The translations under genes were made by a program, and so were the position numbers. From assembly GCF_023898315.1 (NCBI RefSeq), contig NC_064618.1, forward strand, positions 187,355,548-187,419,547: a DNA stretch of 64,000 bases, in the 5' to 3' direction. The stretch's first letter is position 1. Each line of letters begins with the position of its first letter. The DNA is from Schistocerca nitens. Lineage: Eukaryota > Arthropoda > Insecta > Orthoptera > Acrididae. Of the stretch, positions 32,290 to 44,460 are shown piece by piece. The notes beneath the pieces are model-generated. The model saw only the letters and a program-made list of their open reading frames with translations. It searched no databases and was not told where the DNA came from.

Positions 32290-33090
32290 ATGAGTCGTGC
32301 TGTGGCTAGTTTGCATTTCATATCCTCTCTCATCTTCAGTTATTTTGATGCCAAAACACCAAATCTCTACTACTTTTGATGTTTCATTTCCTCGTCTAAT
32401 TCCCTCAACATCGCCTCATTTATTTCGACTACATCCCATTACCCGTTGCTCATCTTCGTCTTGCAACTTCTTGCAAGACGCTATACGTTCGAGTCAGCTG
32501 GTTTTCTCAGTTCTTCGCTGTCTCTGACACGATTAGAGTATCATCGTCTAACATCAAAGTTTTATTTCTTCTTCTTGAACATTCCATTCCATTTCTTGTT
32601 TCTGCTTGGTTTCCTTCACAGCATTCTCCATGTAACATCAGGATTGGGCTAAAACACTGTCACTACGTTGTGAACCGATGCTTTTCTTTCATGTCCTTCG
32701 ACTCCTATTACTGCAGTGTGGTTTGTGTATAAATTGAAAACAGCCTTTTCTATCCTATATTTTGTACCTTCTACCTTCAGAATTTGAAAAAGTGTATTGC
32801 AGTCAACACATGAATACTTTTTTCTAAATCCACAAATGCTACATAAGGTCGTAATGTCATTATTGCTTCATATGTTCCTACGTTTCGCTGGAACACAAAC
32901 TGATCTTCCTCGAGGTCGCCTTCTACCAGTTTTTTCATTATACTGCAATTAATTAGTGTCAGTATTTCTCAAGCATGGCTCATTAAACATAGTTTCGTTA
33001 TATTCACACATAACAGGGCCTGGCTTCATTGGAGTCAGAATTACTATGTTCTTTTTAAAAGTTTCAGGAAACGAATGAGGCAAAGTGACA
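32290..33090 (-). pseudogene. Decayed LINE reverse transcriptase (second RTE-like lineage)
   Basis: Minus-strand translation, in several frames, gives collinear RT segments. From 33090 downwards: a region before motif A with KNIVILTPMKPG, then NEKTGRR and VCVPAKRRN. Near 32820-32850 lies YVAFVDLEKS, the motif A Asp. Near 32340 is FGIKITEDE, corresponding to the post-RT YLG..IT.D region. Many stops and frameshifts are present, and the FADD region is not readable. It differs from the RTE-like LINE at 34.7 kb and from the CR1-like LINE, so it is a third LINE lineage or subfamily. Confidence 0.65.
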
Positions 33091-34742
33091 TTATAACTAT
33101 TTCTGCCTAAGACCGTCATCTGGTACTTCTATCGACACTAAGTGGACAAATTACTAATGTTCCTAAAATGAAAAAGTCATACAGTCAATATAAGAGCATT
33201 ACTTAGGAAAACTTCCCCTACACAAATCACTTGTTACTCGCACTGATACATAAAATTACTTTAATTATGAAAGTCAAGAAAATTAGCAAGATAGACAATG
33301 ATATAACCACATAGTCACTATCATCATACGCAAAAACAAATAACTGAATATATGTAACCAGGACGTAATCTGAGTATTCAAAGCACTGGTAAACAACAAA
33401 GATAAAACCAAAAATATATCTAGTCGACATGAACAGTATCACACATGGGTAGTTTTAGGTTAAAACAACCATAATGACAACCACTACAAGCGATCCATTA
33501 GTAATACTTGTTGCAAAACAGAATAATAAGAAATCAAATAAATCATAGTTGACGTTATATCATAGTCTTTATATAAAAATTGTGTTAGATGCTCTTTGTG
33601 ATGTATTAGCCGCTGAATAAAAAACCAAGGTAAGCTGGGACAAATAAATCTGAAAGTTAATGAAAGCATAGATGCCAATAGTATCAATATAGATTTTTTG
33701 AGTACAAGAGATCGTACAATTCAGTATATCACAGGTCCCAACAGTGACCTAGGAGCTATCTTAGTAAACGCCTAAAATTGAAGTTACAATATAATATATT
33801 ACTAATAAGCTTCATGTTGTAGATACATGGAAAACTAAACGGGCTTAAAAGTAAGAGGTGTATAACGTAGAAAAGTCAATCACATACTGAAGAGAACACT
33901 AACAATACTATGCAGAATTACTGTAAATACAGGTACTCACATTCTTTGTGAAATATACAATAATCCAGCATATAATACCCAGTATTATAGTCAATAAGAA
34001 GAATAGGAAGATACATTTTCCGAAAGGACCCCACACACATCAAAATGTGTCAGACTTACAGGTCAATATGGATACGTCCGGCTAAATGCAAATGAGCTTT
34101 TTATAGTCACTCTCAGACAAAGGAGAATCGGTGTAATCTGGCTTTGACAACTGAACACTTGACTAAATGGAAGTGGAGCATGTAACAAATAACTCATAAA
34201 AAAGAAGTACATTTAGGGAAGTATCTTTAAAATGAGCAAATAAAAAACAGTTACCTTACATTGATATTTATAAGTAATCTTTAAGTAAGATATCCATTAG
34301 ACGTGTAGTGTGCAGTAACGTCTGTTAACACAGAAACAGAAATATATTCAACTCTGAAGACCCACAAAATCATGACAAACTGCAATCATCTTTACTACTA
34401 CAATGCAAAACCTCACATTGTATAGTGTGGATTTGAGGAAATAATTTGAATTACTGCTTAAAATATGTTAAATTTGTAATATATAGATAGAAAAATTAGA
34501 ATAAAATACGTAAAGTACAGTACTCAAGTTTAATTTATAAAACACAGGGACTATAATGAACCACTATAAAAAAGATAATCTGATATGTCCATATCTCTTG
34601 GTTTTCTAATCGGAAGACAAGCCTATATAACATTTATATGAATGCAATGTTTTGATCTAATAAAATAAGTCAAAACATATTAACTGAAAGATCAAATAAA
34701 TGAGACATATGAAGGCAATAGTCAAATTGACAAATTGTATAT
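33091..34742. other. Intergenic DNA, nothing recognised
   Basis: Strongly AT-rich DNA. Small open frames are Phe/Ile/Tyr-rich with no recognisable domain. Confidence 0.4.
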
Positions 34743-36830
34743 TCACCATTTTTCTGAGTAATTAGTCTTATGATTGGTTTTATGAGGCCGCCACGAATTA
34801 CTCTCCTGTGCCAATCTCTTCATCTCAGAGTATAACTTGTGACCTACATGTTCAGTCACTTGCTGGATATACTCCAATCTCTCTCTTACCCTAAAGGTTT
34901 TTCCCTCCACAGCTCCCTCTAGTACCATGGAAATAATTTCATGATGTGTTAACAGACGTCCTATCATCCTGCCCCTTTTCCATGTCAGTGTTTTCTATAT
35001 TTTCCTTTCCTCGACGATTCTGTGCAGAACATCCTCATTCCCTTACCTTGTCTGTCCACCTAATGTTCAACATTCGTTTGTAGCACCAAATCTCAAATAC
35101 TTCCGTTCTCTTCTGTTCGGGTTTTTACACACCTCATATTTCACTCCCATACAATGCTGTCCACCAAAAATACATTCTCAGAAACTTCATCTCCAAATTA
35201 AGGCCTGTGTTTGATACTAGTAGACTTCTCTAAGCCAGGAATGTCCTTTCGCCCAGTGCTAGTCTGCTTTCAACGTCCCACTTCCTCTGTCCGTCATTGG
35301 CTATTGTGCTGCCTAGGTAGTAGAATTCCTTAACGTCATCAGCTTTGTGACCATCAATCCTGATGTTGAGTTTCTCTCTGTTCTCATCTCTGCTGTTTCT
35401 CCTTACGTTCTTCTTTCCTCCATTTAGCCTCAGTCGGTATTATATGCTCATTAGACTGTTCATTCCATTCCGCAGCTTATATAATTCGTTTCCACTGTTA
35501 CAGAGAACCGAAATGTCATCAGCGAATCGTATCATTGATAGCCTTCCACACTGAATTTTAATTTCACTCCTACCCTTTTTATTCCGAAGACAGCGTTATT
35601 GGTCCTCCATTCTTATAATTGCTTCTTGGCTCATGTACAAGTACCCAACGCTCCCTATAGCTTACCCCTATTTTCCTCAGAATTTGCAACATTTTACACC
35701 GTTTTACAATGTCTAATGCTTTTTCCTGATCGACAAATACTATAAACATGCCATGATTTTCCTTTAGTTCTTCTTCTATTATCATCTGCAACGTCTTAAT
35801 AGTCGCTTTTATACCCCAACTGCTCGTCATCAAACATATCCTCAATTGCCTTTCCCATTCTTGTGGGTATTATTCTTGTCAGCAGGTTGGATGCATGAGC
35901 TGTTATGCTGATTGTGCGATAATTCTAGCACTTGTCACCTCCTGCAGTGTCTGAGTATTGATTCTTGATGATTAGACGCTTACGCTTCAGCATACTCTTC
36001 ATCACTACTACTTCTCCTCTTGTGATTCTTAAACGGAGTAGTCGCTATTACTACCTGGAATTTATTACAGGGCAGCCTGCGACGTCGGCATGTGTACCTT
36101 AACCATCGTTGTCGATTCTGTTGCGAACAACCGTATCACCGACTCTTCACAGTAACACACTATCTGCTCAACATTCCTGTTTATAACGAATCCTACTCCC
36201 ATTACACCATTTTTGCCGCTATTGATATTACCCCAATCACATGTGAGCAGGAAACCACGACTTCTCTCTGTTTCACTTCAGTGACCCCCACTCAATCTAG
36301 ATCGAGCCTTTGGATTTCCCTTGTTAGACTTTCTAGCTTCCCTACCACGTTCAGGCTTCTGACATTCCACGCCCTGACTTCTAGAACGTCATCCTTTCGT
36401 TGATTACTCATTCTTTTCCTAATGGTCTACTTCCCTTGGTAATGTCTGCCAGAGATCCGAATGTCGGACTGTTCCAGAGTCCTTTGCCTATGGAGAGATC
36501 ACCATGACACTTTTTCTATTACGAGCTACACGGCCTGTGGATACATATAATGTGTCTTTAATTCAATGGTTTTCATTACCTTCTGCACCCTCGTGCCATT
36601 AATCATTTTTGTGTCTATCGCTGTTAGGTGCAGTTTCTCACCCGAAGGGGAAAAGAATGCCTGAACCTCTGCCCGCTCCTCCGCCCTCTTTGACAAGACC
36701 TTTGTTTCAGTGAGAGGACTTCTTATGCCGGAATTCTTCGGCCGCCGTTGGTGATCAGTATTCTAAATTTAAGCAGAGGCGGGGTTCGAACCTGGGACTG
36801 AAGACTTTTTGATTACTAATCAAAGATTCT
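34743..36830 (-). pseudogene. RTE-like LINE, long decayed copy with internal deletions
   Basis: Minus-strand element. Its 3' part (34743-34967) keeps a C-terminal frame with MVLEGAVEGK and YSEMKRLAQE, matching the 56 kb copy. Next comes the RT region (35579-35845, with FIVFVDQEKALD where family members have F.D...AFD). Internal deletions near 35.95-36.07 kb remove the RT N-terminus and most of the endonuclease. The start of the endonuclease frame and the 5' UTR run from about 36.07 kb to 36.83 kb. The 5' UTR contains an antisense GGTTCGAACC (36785-36794), box B-like. Stops and shifts are frequent. This copy shows the 5' region missing from the others. Confidence 0.72.
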
Positions 36831-37479
36831 GCCCCTATATTCACCTAAAGATAGAATGAGCAAAGGGATAAACATTTTAAAATGTGACATCTGAAGCATA
36901 ATTAACCTTATTATATGTTGGGATGACGGTTGAAAATCGTCAAAATGGAGGAGGAGGAAAGGAATGTGGAACATGTCGAAACGTCCAAGGAAGACGAAGG
37001 GGAATGGGAGTTAAGGAACTAGTAACTACGTAATGGGTACCGTAAATATTCATAACGTTAAATATATATAATCTCAAAACATAAAGTGTGAGACGGAATG
37101 ATTTTTTAATGGCTGTCCTCGCCAGGGGCCTTGCTTTGCCTTAGATCTGTCAGTGATCTGTCAAATTTTTTCAAAGTAACATTTCTCTCAACTTGTCACC
37201 ATCTACTTCTTCTTTCCATTCTATAATACTGACTTCAGGTTTACCCACCAAAAATAGCCTCATATTATATTCTTTCCACTTTCTGTTTTTCTTTCTCTGC
37301 TTAGTATTTGCTTTCCTACTGAGCTCTTGATTTTCTTACAGCCACTTCTCTTTCCTCCAAATTTTCATTTTAAAATGCCGCTTACAACAAAATAGATGTA
37401 ATTTTCATTCTAAAGAATACATAGTGACGAGAGTTTGCAGGATGTACAACATTTTAGAAAAAAAATCTGAATAAACGAC
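36831..37479. other. Intergenic DNA, nothing recognised
   Basis: No supported features. Confidence 0.4.
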
Positions 37480-37830
37480 AATATCTATTACGAAAAACAA
37501 AAGTGTTAATGTACCTTCCACATTTCCGAATTGAATTAGTCTACATGGATATGGAATAGGTAAAAAAGTCTTGAACATACGTTTAGTTGAAGAAAATAAG
37601 TAACTTACCAAAAAACATGATTATGGTCAATGCACTAAGGTGCATACGATAATTCCTAGGCTATTGGACCCCATTATCTAATATAATATTGATTTTACAG
37701 TATTTATTTACGCTGATTACGTTACTGCACTGAATTTGTACTGAAGTCAGTTAGTACTACTACTCGCATTTTTTGATATAGTTAGATAAATCTACACATC
37801 AGTTGGTTATACTGAGAAATTCATCACTGG
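37480..37830. repeat. Unclassified dispersed repeat, copy 2
   Basis: Collinear with 13660-14010 (see that entry for the shared landmarks). Same strand orientation, highly diverged, no ends visible. Confidence 0.5.
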
Positions 37831-39503
37831 AAGAGAAGGACTTGGCCACCTTTAAACTAAACCCAGAAAACTTTAGCGTGGCTTGATGATATGGCACGGA
37901 ATGAAACTAAACGTAGTATGCTGGCTTCCTGTTTTTAATATCACCTGCATTCGCATTATAAGTAAATATTTGTTTAGGTGCTTTAGCACATCTGTGCTAT
38001 GCTCCTCCCAGATGAATTTATTATAAAGTTCTAAATCGACGAATCTAACACTGTCATGTTCTTTTATGTGTGTGTGTCGGCGTATTTTAGGCACATACTG
38101 GTGGGAAACCTGTTACAAGTTGTACATTGCATGTAGTGTGATTTCTCAGTTTGGCGACAAAGAATTGGCCGAGGAAGCGGTAACTGATGTCCGTAAAAGT
38201 TCCATTAACCAACCTTTCTAAGACTATACTTCATTTGCTACTTATTGCAATGTTTTTATCATTTGGAAACAAAAATTGTCATCTGACAGTGTTACAGATA
38301 AAAGCTGATATATATATGCAAGGAAAAGTAAGGGCCCTAAGAATAAATATCATGGGAAACCACATGTAATTGGTTCGAAGTTTTATGATGCCTCATGTGA
38401 TGATACATATCTCATTCATAATGTCACCCTTTGCTTTCTGAGGTATAGTATCTGAACCCTTTTGCAATACTCCCCGTTACGTCATAATATTCCAATTTTT
38501 CTAGATGGATATTGTGATTTTCACTGTGTTAATTCACGACAGATACCTGCAGCTGATAATTTATTGTCTAATGAATGGAGTACTGTCTAGCTGTATGTGT
38601 GGATAGCCTTTTCAATAGCAAAACAGATAAAACCGAATCGTGGCTTTGATAATACATTATTTGCTGTCAGGTGGTTAAGAAGCCGATTGTATATTCCTTA
38701 TGAACACGGCAAATCTTCCTTTCTCCGTGTCTGCTCTATAAAAATAAGATGCCAACCTAAATCCTGTAACACTTAACACGTCTATACAAGGGTCACATAA
38801 TTTTCGCAGAGATATATCAACTGGGTTTGATAAATCCAATTCATCAGTTCGAACAAATAGTTAATTAAATTTGCTTCTTGTTCCTCGAATATCTTGGTGC
38901 GCTGGCTGAGACAAAATTCGGTGGACCATATTTCTTCAATGTCCTGAATATTTTAAACCATTGATGCATTTTTCTTTCTCAAACTGAAGGTTTGTTTCAG
39001 TCTCAGTGTCTCTTAAAACTTGGTTTCATGATTTTCTGAGAGAAGAATGGAAATACCTTAATGTGCGTTGTATGCTAATGTCCAACACGTTGGAGAAACA
39101 GACATTATCAATTTTTTGTACTGTTCTCATCTAGAAAAGCTGAACAGTGGGTTGGTTTCGTAAAGCAGTGTATGTTATTGTTAACATTATAAAATCTGCT
39201 TTTGTGGTCGCTCGGAAGAGAGAATTTAGTGTGTGCCTGCTACAGGCCTATGTGCGACTGCTCTCCTGAACTGAGACCTCACGAAGCCTATGTTTAACAG
39301 ATGAAAATTACAATGCTAGTTGCTGTGGAGCTAACACTGTCGTATTTGATGAGTTTCGACTGCCGTTGCGCTGCAGATAATTAGACAGCTCATATGGGAT
39401 TACCTGTAACGAGACGCGAAGCAATTGTGTAACATCACGCTGCATTAAGCAACAGAGTCTGCCGAGTCGTGTAAATTACGCCGAATAACTTCCTCTTGAG
39501 ATT

Positions 39504-39507
<4 letters not shown>
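37831..39507. other. Intergenic DNA, nothing recognised
   Basis: AT-rich. A minus-strand frame at 37873-38094 has a His-rich N-terminus but no domain I can name. Confidence 0.35.

Positions 39508-39551
<44 letters not shown>
39508..39551. repeat. (CA)n microsatellite
   Basis: A pure CA run ending 30 bp before the Tc1-like element. It extends the transposase reading frame upstream artificially with a His-Thr repeat. Confidence 0.97.
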
Positions 39552-39553
<2 letters not shown>

Positions 39554-39581
39554 CCACGTGTCTGGTGCAGTCATCGTTTTA

Positions 39582-41003
39582 CACTCCTGGAAATGGAAAA
39601 AAGAACACGTTGACACCGGTGTGTCAGACCCACCATACTTGCTCCGGACACTGCGAGAGGGCTGTACAAGCAATGATCACACGCACGGCACAGCGGACAC
39701 ACCAGGAACCGCGGTGTTGGCCGTCGAATGGCGCTAGCTGCGCAGCATTTGTGCACCGCCGCCGTCAGTGTCAGCCAGTTTGCCGTGGCATACGGAGCTC
39801 CATCGCAGTCTTTAACACTGGTAGCATGCCGCGACAGCGTGGACGTGAACCGTATGTGCAGTTGACGGACTTTGAGCGAGGGCATATAGTGGGCATGCGG
39901 GAGGCCGGGTGGACGTACCGCCGAATTGCTCAACACGTGGGGCGTGAGGTCTCCACAGTACATCGATGTTGTCGCCAGTGGTTGGCGGAAGGTGCACGTG
40001 CCCGTCGACCTGGGAGCGGACCGCAGCGACGCACGGATGCACGCCAAGACCGTAGGATCCTACGCAGTGCCGTAGGGGACCGCACCGCCACTTCCCAGCA
40101 AATTAGGGACACTGTTGCTCCTGGGGTATCGGCGAGGACCATTCGCAACCGTCTCCATGAAGCTGGGCTACGGTCCCGCACACCGTTAGGCCGTCTTCCG
40201 CTCACGCCCCAACATCGTGCAGCCCGCCTCCAGTGGTGTCGCGACAGGCGTGAATGGAGGGACGAATGGAGACGTGTCGTCTTCAGCGATGAGAGTCGCT
40301 TCTGCCTTGGTGCCAATGATGGTCGTATGCGTGTTTGGCGCCGTGCAGGTGAGCGCCACAATCAGGACTGCATACGACCGAGGCACACAGGGCCAACACC
40401 CGGCATCATGGTGTGGGGAGCGATCTCCTACACTGGCCGTACACCACTGGTGATCGTCGAGGGGACACTGAATAGTGCACGGTACATCCAAACCGTCATC
40501 GAACCCATCGTTCTACCATTCCTAGACCGGCAAGGGAACTTGCTGTTCCAACAGGACAATGCACGTCCGCATGTATCCCGTGCCACCCAACGTGCTCTAG
40601 AAGGAGTAAGTCAACTACCCTGGCCAGCAAGGTCTCCGGATCTGTCCCCCATTGAGCATGTTTGGGACTGGATGAAGCGTCGTCTCACGCGGTCTGCACG
40701 TCCAGCACGAACGCTGGTCCAACTGAGGCGCCAGGTGGAAATGGCATGGCAAGCCGTTCCACAGGACTACATCCAGCATCTCTACGATCGTCTCCATGGG
40801 AGAATAGCAGCCTGCATTGCTGCGAAAGGTGGATATACACTGTACTAGTGCCGACATTGTGCATGCTCTGTTGCCTGTGTCTATGTGCCTGTGGTTCTGT
40901 CAGTGTGATCATGTGATGTATCTGACCCCAGGAATGTGTCAATAAAGTTTCCCCTTCCTGGGACAATGAATTCACGGTGTTCTTATTTCAATTTCCAGGA
41001 GTG
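39582..41003 (+). mobile_element. Intact Tc1-like DNA transposon, copy 2
   Basis: 1422 bp between TA dinucleotides at 39580-39581 and 41004-41005. The TIRs begin CACTCCTGGAAATGGAAAA on the left and CACTCCTGGAAATTGAAAT on the right, with GAACAC closing both. An internal inverted pair ATGATCACAC lies 91 bp inside the left end (39673) and 81 bp inside the right end (40913-40922), a possible second transposase-binding site. A polyadenylation signal AATAAA follows the transposase gene at about 40942. TIRs and gene are both intact. Confidence 0.96.
39826..40848 (+). CDS. Tc1-like transposase, intact
   Basis: 340 residues. The start is the ATG at 39826 (MPRQRG), because the longer open frame upstream runs through the TIR and a microsatellite and lacks similarity. 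Tc1-type paired helix-turn-helix DNA-binding region: first HTH at about 13-52 (LTDFERGHIVG...TVHRCCRQW), second at about 73-125. The DDE domain has FSDESRF (Asp155), FQQDNARPH (Asp244) and SPIEHVW (Glu277). MVWGAIS (196-202) is the conserved block between them. Only 32 residues separate Asp244 and Glu277, against 34 in classical Tc1. It excises and reinserts the element at TA sites. All catalytic residues are present. The other copy, at 955-1977, has a stop at codon 171. Confidence 0.95.
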   Translation: MPRQRGREPYVQLTDFERGHIVGMREAGWTYRRIAQHVGREVSTVHRCCRQWLAEGARARRPGSGPQRRTDARQDRRILRSAVGDRTATSQQIRDTVAPGVSARTIRNRLHEAGLRSRTPLGRLPLTPQHRAARLQWCRDRREWRDEWRRVVFSDESRFCLGANDGRMRVWRRAGERHNQDCIRPRHTGPTPGIMVWGAISYTGRTPLVIVEGTLNSARYIQTVIEPIVLPFLDRQGNLLFQQDNARPHVSRATQRALEGVSQLPWPARSPDLSPIEHVWDWMKRRLTRSARPARTLVQLRRQVEMAWQAVPQDYIQHLYDRLHGRIAACIAAKGGYTLY

Positions 41004-41005
41004 TA

Positions 41006-41547
41006 TATTGTATAAAGCCCATTATAACTATGGCAAGATTCAATCGCCCTATTAGGGCTGGCTCGTTAGAACACGTTCACTAATAATGGTTGCATAGCTA
41101 CACGTCTAATACAAAAATTTAACCTTGTTTCCCCTTGACTAAAACAGCGCAGCACATGTGCCAATCTGTGATCATCCCAGCAGTTACTCCAAGGGTAAAC
41201 TACAAGGAGGAGGTAAAAGAAGGTTTCCACTCAAGTAACAGTCTCAAAGAGCACTTCATCTTAAGGATTTCACCGTTCATCCTATATTTCATGAGCAAAA
41301 AACAATGTTAGTAACATTTTTCTGAAATTCACATCAAGCAGCTTCCTCACTAGTAATAAGGTCACGTCTGCTTATTGGTCACATCACTAGTTTTTCGCTG
41401 TTGCCCTCAAATTTCGTTCCACATGCGTTTCCTTCACGTACAGATTACTTCCCAATAAAACCCACCTACGAATTGTAACAAATAGATTCAAGAAAGACGC
41501 GTAGGCAAAAGTGTACTCATCTGTGTGGGTATGTGAATGAGCATGTC
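41006..41547. other. Intergenic DNA, nothing recognised
   Basis: No supported features. Confidence 0.4.
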
Positions 41548-42125
<578 letters not shown>

Positions 42126-42429
42126 AGAGAGAGATTGAGTGGAAGATGAGTGTGTTTGTGTATATAGTGTGATTTTGTCTCAGTCTGTATGTAGGCGTGT
42201 GTTTGTGTGTGTGGCAAATGGTCTGTCAACTATATTTTACGAAACTGTAAGAAATTCGTTTTCGTACTGCGCATATTTAACGTGCGTACAGCGTTAACCT
42301 AAATTCCAGTGACCACATGTGGTAAGCTTTTCAGGGATATTTTTTGCGTATTTAGTTGACGGTGTGTCACTACAGAACAGTTCCATTTCCAATTATGTCT
42401 TACCCATACTTAACTTCGTTTCTATTCTT
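42126..42429. other. Intergenic DNA, nothing recognised
   Basis: No supported features. Confidence 0.4.
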
Positions 42430-42965
42430 TTCCTATTTTGTGTGATCAGTCTAGCGACTGGTTCGGTGCTGCCCACCACGAATTCTTCTCGTCATTTCAT
42501 ACTGGCACGTCTGCAGTTATTTGTACATGTATTCCAGTCCTTTTCTCTCCCTACAGCTTTTATCTTCTGCAGCTCGCTCTAGTAACATGGAAGCTATTGT
42601 CTTATGTAGTAATGGTTGTTCTATATTCCTATCTCCCCTTCACCGAGCGGGGTGGCACAGTGGTTAGACACTGGACTCGCATTCGGGAGGACGACGGTTC
42701 AATCCCGCGTCCGGCCATCCTGATTTAGGTTTTCCGTGATTTCCCTAAATCGCTCCAGGTAAATGCCGGGATGGTTCCTTTCAAAGGGCACGGCTGACTT
42801 CCTTCCCCCTCCTTCCCTAATCCGATGAGACCGATGACCTCGCTGTCTAGTCTCCATCCCCTAACAACCCAACCCCCTATCTCCTCTTCTTATCAGTGAT
42901 TTCCATAAGTTTCTCTCGTCGGCGACTCTTCGGAGAATTTCTTCAGTCGGTTTAAGTTAAGCCAC
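42430..42965 (-). pseudogene. RTE-like LINE 3' fragment, split by a SINE
   Basis: 42430-42636 and 42876-42965 are consecutive parts of the antisense RTE-like LINE 3' region, matching the start of the 5000 and 34.75 kb copies. The family B SINE lies between them. Only the C-terminal region is present. Confidence 0.65.
42637..42875 (+). mobile_element. tRNA-derived SINE, family B
   Basis: Head with CACCGAGCGGGGTGGCACAG (box A region) and box B GGTTCAATCC at about 42696-42705. The body has GGTTTTCCGTGATTTCCC and GGGATGGTTCC, and the element ends in a C/A-rich tail. Exact target-site duplication CCTATCTCC at 42628-42636 and 42876-42884. Inserted in an RTE remnant. Confidence 0.95.
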
Positions 42966-43869
42966 TTTAATTCATGGTGTACCAACATGAAGCAATGTGG
43001 ATACTACACTCAGTATGTTTTTCTGACATGAAGAGCGTGCTAAGGTACCTTTAGTACATAATCTTTTTGATAGGACAGACGATGTGCAAAGAAATGTAGA
43101 AGAGACAAAATACGAAACTGATAAATTGAACTTAGCAGTACACGTTGCTTGAAATGAAATTAGAATAGGGGATCTAAATAAAAGGCAAGGAGATATAAAC
43201 AATATGAGAGAAACATGATCGCAATAAAACTTTATACTGATTGTAGGATTGAACGTAATATCACTCGTGTAAGTTGCAAAGATGTGCCTATGTCGAACAT
43301 CCGTAATCATTCAGGCAAGCCGACAGGCATTATGCTGAAGGCCTACAAGATGACGGAACACTATAACTAAATGTAATAAAACAATGTGAGAACGTTAATG
43401 GGGAAAAGCAAGTGTGGTAATTGGTAATATTATGAATAGTTAGACCTGTGTTTCTATAGTCATACCTGTGTTTCTATAGTTCATCTTTTCCTCGCTAACG
43501 CTTGTGAGTTTGCCCTCATACAGTATATCTAATGTCTTGAAGGTAAGTGTAAGAGATCTTTTTCAGTCAAAACATACGCTCCTTTATTAGTGTTACCGTT
43601 GCCCGAAAAAGAGGACTGAATACTCCATTCAGAGAGAATTTTGTAGTTAATTTTTGCTGTTTGAGGAGGGGAATTTCATAAATGATGTACAGTTTAATGT
43701 TACTGTGGATTCAAAAGCAGTCAAAATAGCGTATGACGCAGTTGGAAGGTTGAGGAGGGGGCACGTGCTTTTGTTTTTTCTCTGCGTACTCTAACCTAAA
43801 ATCGGCCAGAGCTAGAAATGTACCCTGCAGGGGTCTCGGGTACTGTGATTGTTATACATCAAGATCGAA
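42966..43869. other. Intergenic DNA, nothing recognised
   Basis: ACCTGTGTTTCTATAG is duplicated at about 43445-43480. Otherwise no supported features. Confidence 0.4.
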
Positions 43870-44460
43870 CATCAAGATCGTACTTCAAAATCGCAATTTT
43901 ACGTGGCAGAAACCCGACAGAAATCTACAGTGAGTTAGGTGAGATTTGTGGTGAATCTTCATAGGACCGTAGTACAGTTTTAAGTTGAGTTAGTGGTTAT
44001 TGTACTGGTCGTATAAGCATAGACGACAATCCAAGACTCGAAAAGCCAAAGATGTCAACAGATAAACAAAATGTTAAACTTATGGCTAATCCTTTTGAAG
44101 AAGATCGCAATGCTACTTGTGAGGACCTCTCTGACACCACGGGAATTCTCCCAACATCAGTATTCCGTATTAACACAAGTGATTTGAAGACGAGAAAAGC
44201 GATGGATCTCACACTGTTAGACTACTGAAGAGAACCAGAAACGTCATTTCTTGTGTCGAATAGTTGCTATTGATGAAATGTGGATTAATAACTTAGACAC
44301 GGTGTTGAAATCACAGGCAAATGAGTGGAGAGCTTCAGATTATCCACGCTCAAAAAAAATTCAAAGCACAAGCAAATGATGATTTTTGCTCATGATTACT
44401 AGGGAAACATCATGAGAAATAGAGTATCTTGCGGAATAAGTGAAACAGCAGTGTGGTGTC
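43870..44460 (+). pseudogene. Decayed mariner-type transposase
   Basis: Plus-strand segments in order: a helix-turn-helix-like start RGRNPTEIYSELGEI (from about 43897), linker text with DDNPRLEKP, then at about 44240-44370 RIVAIDEMWINNLD, which holds the first catalytic Asp. NEWRASDYPRSKK follows, as in mariner transposases. Stops and frameshifts lie between and after these. The second and third catalytic acids are not recognisable, so the copy is dead and 3'-decayed. Confidence 0.65.

Noticed and set aside
37873-38094. His-rich minus-strand frame as a possible C2H2 zinc-finger gene
   Set aside because: The Cys and His spacing requires joining different frames and no complete finger can be read.
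39496-39825. N-terminal 110-codon extension of the Tc1-like transposase frame, starting in a CA microsatellite
   Set aside because: It translates a His-Thr microsatellite and the terminal inverted repeat. The ATG at 39826 gives the expected 340-residue length, and both copies share it.
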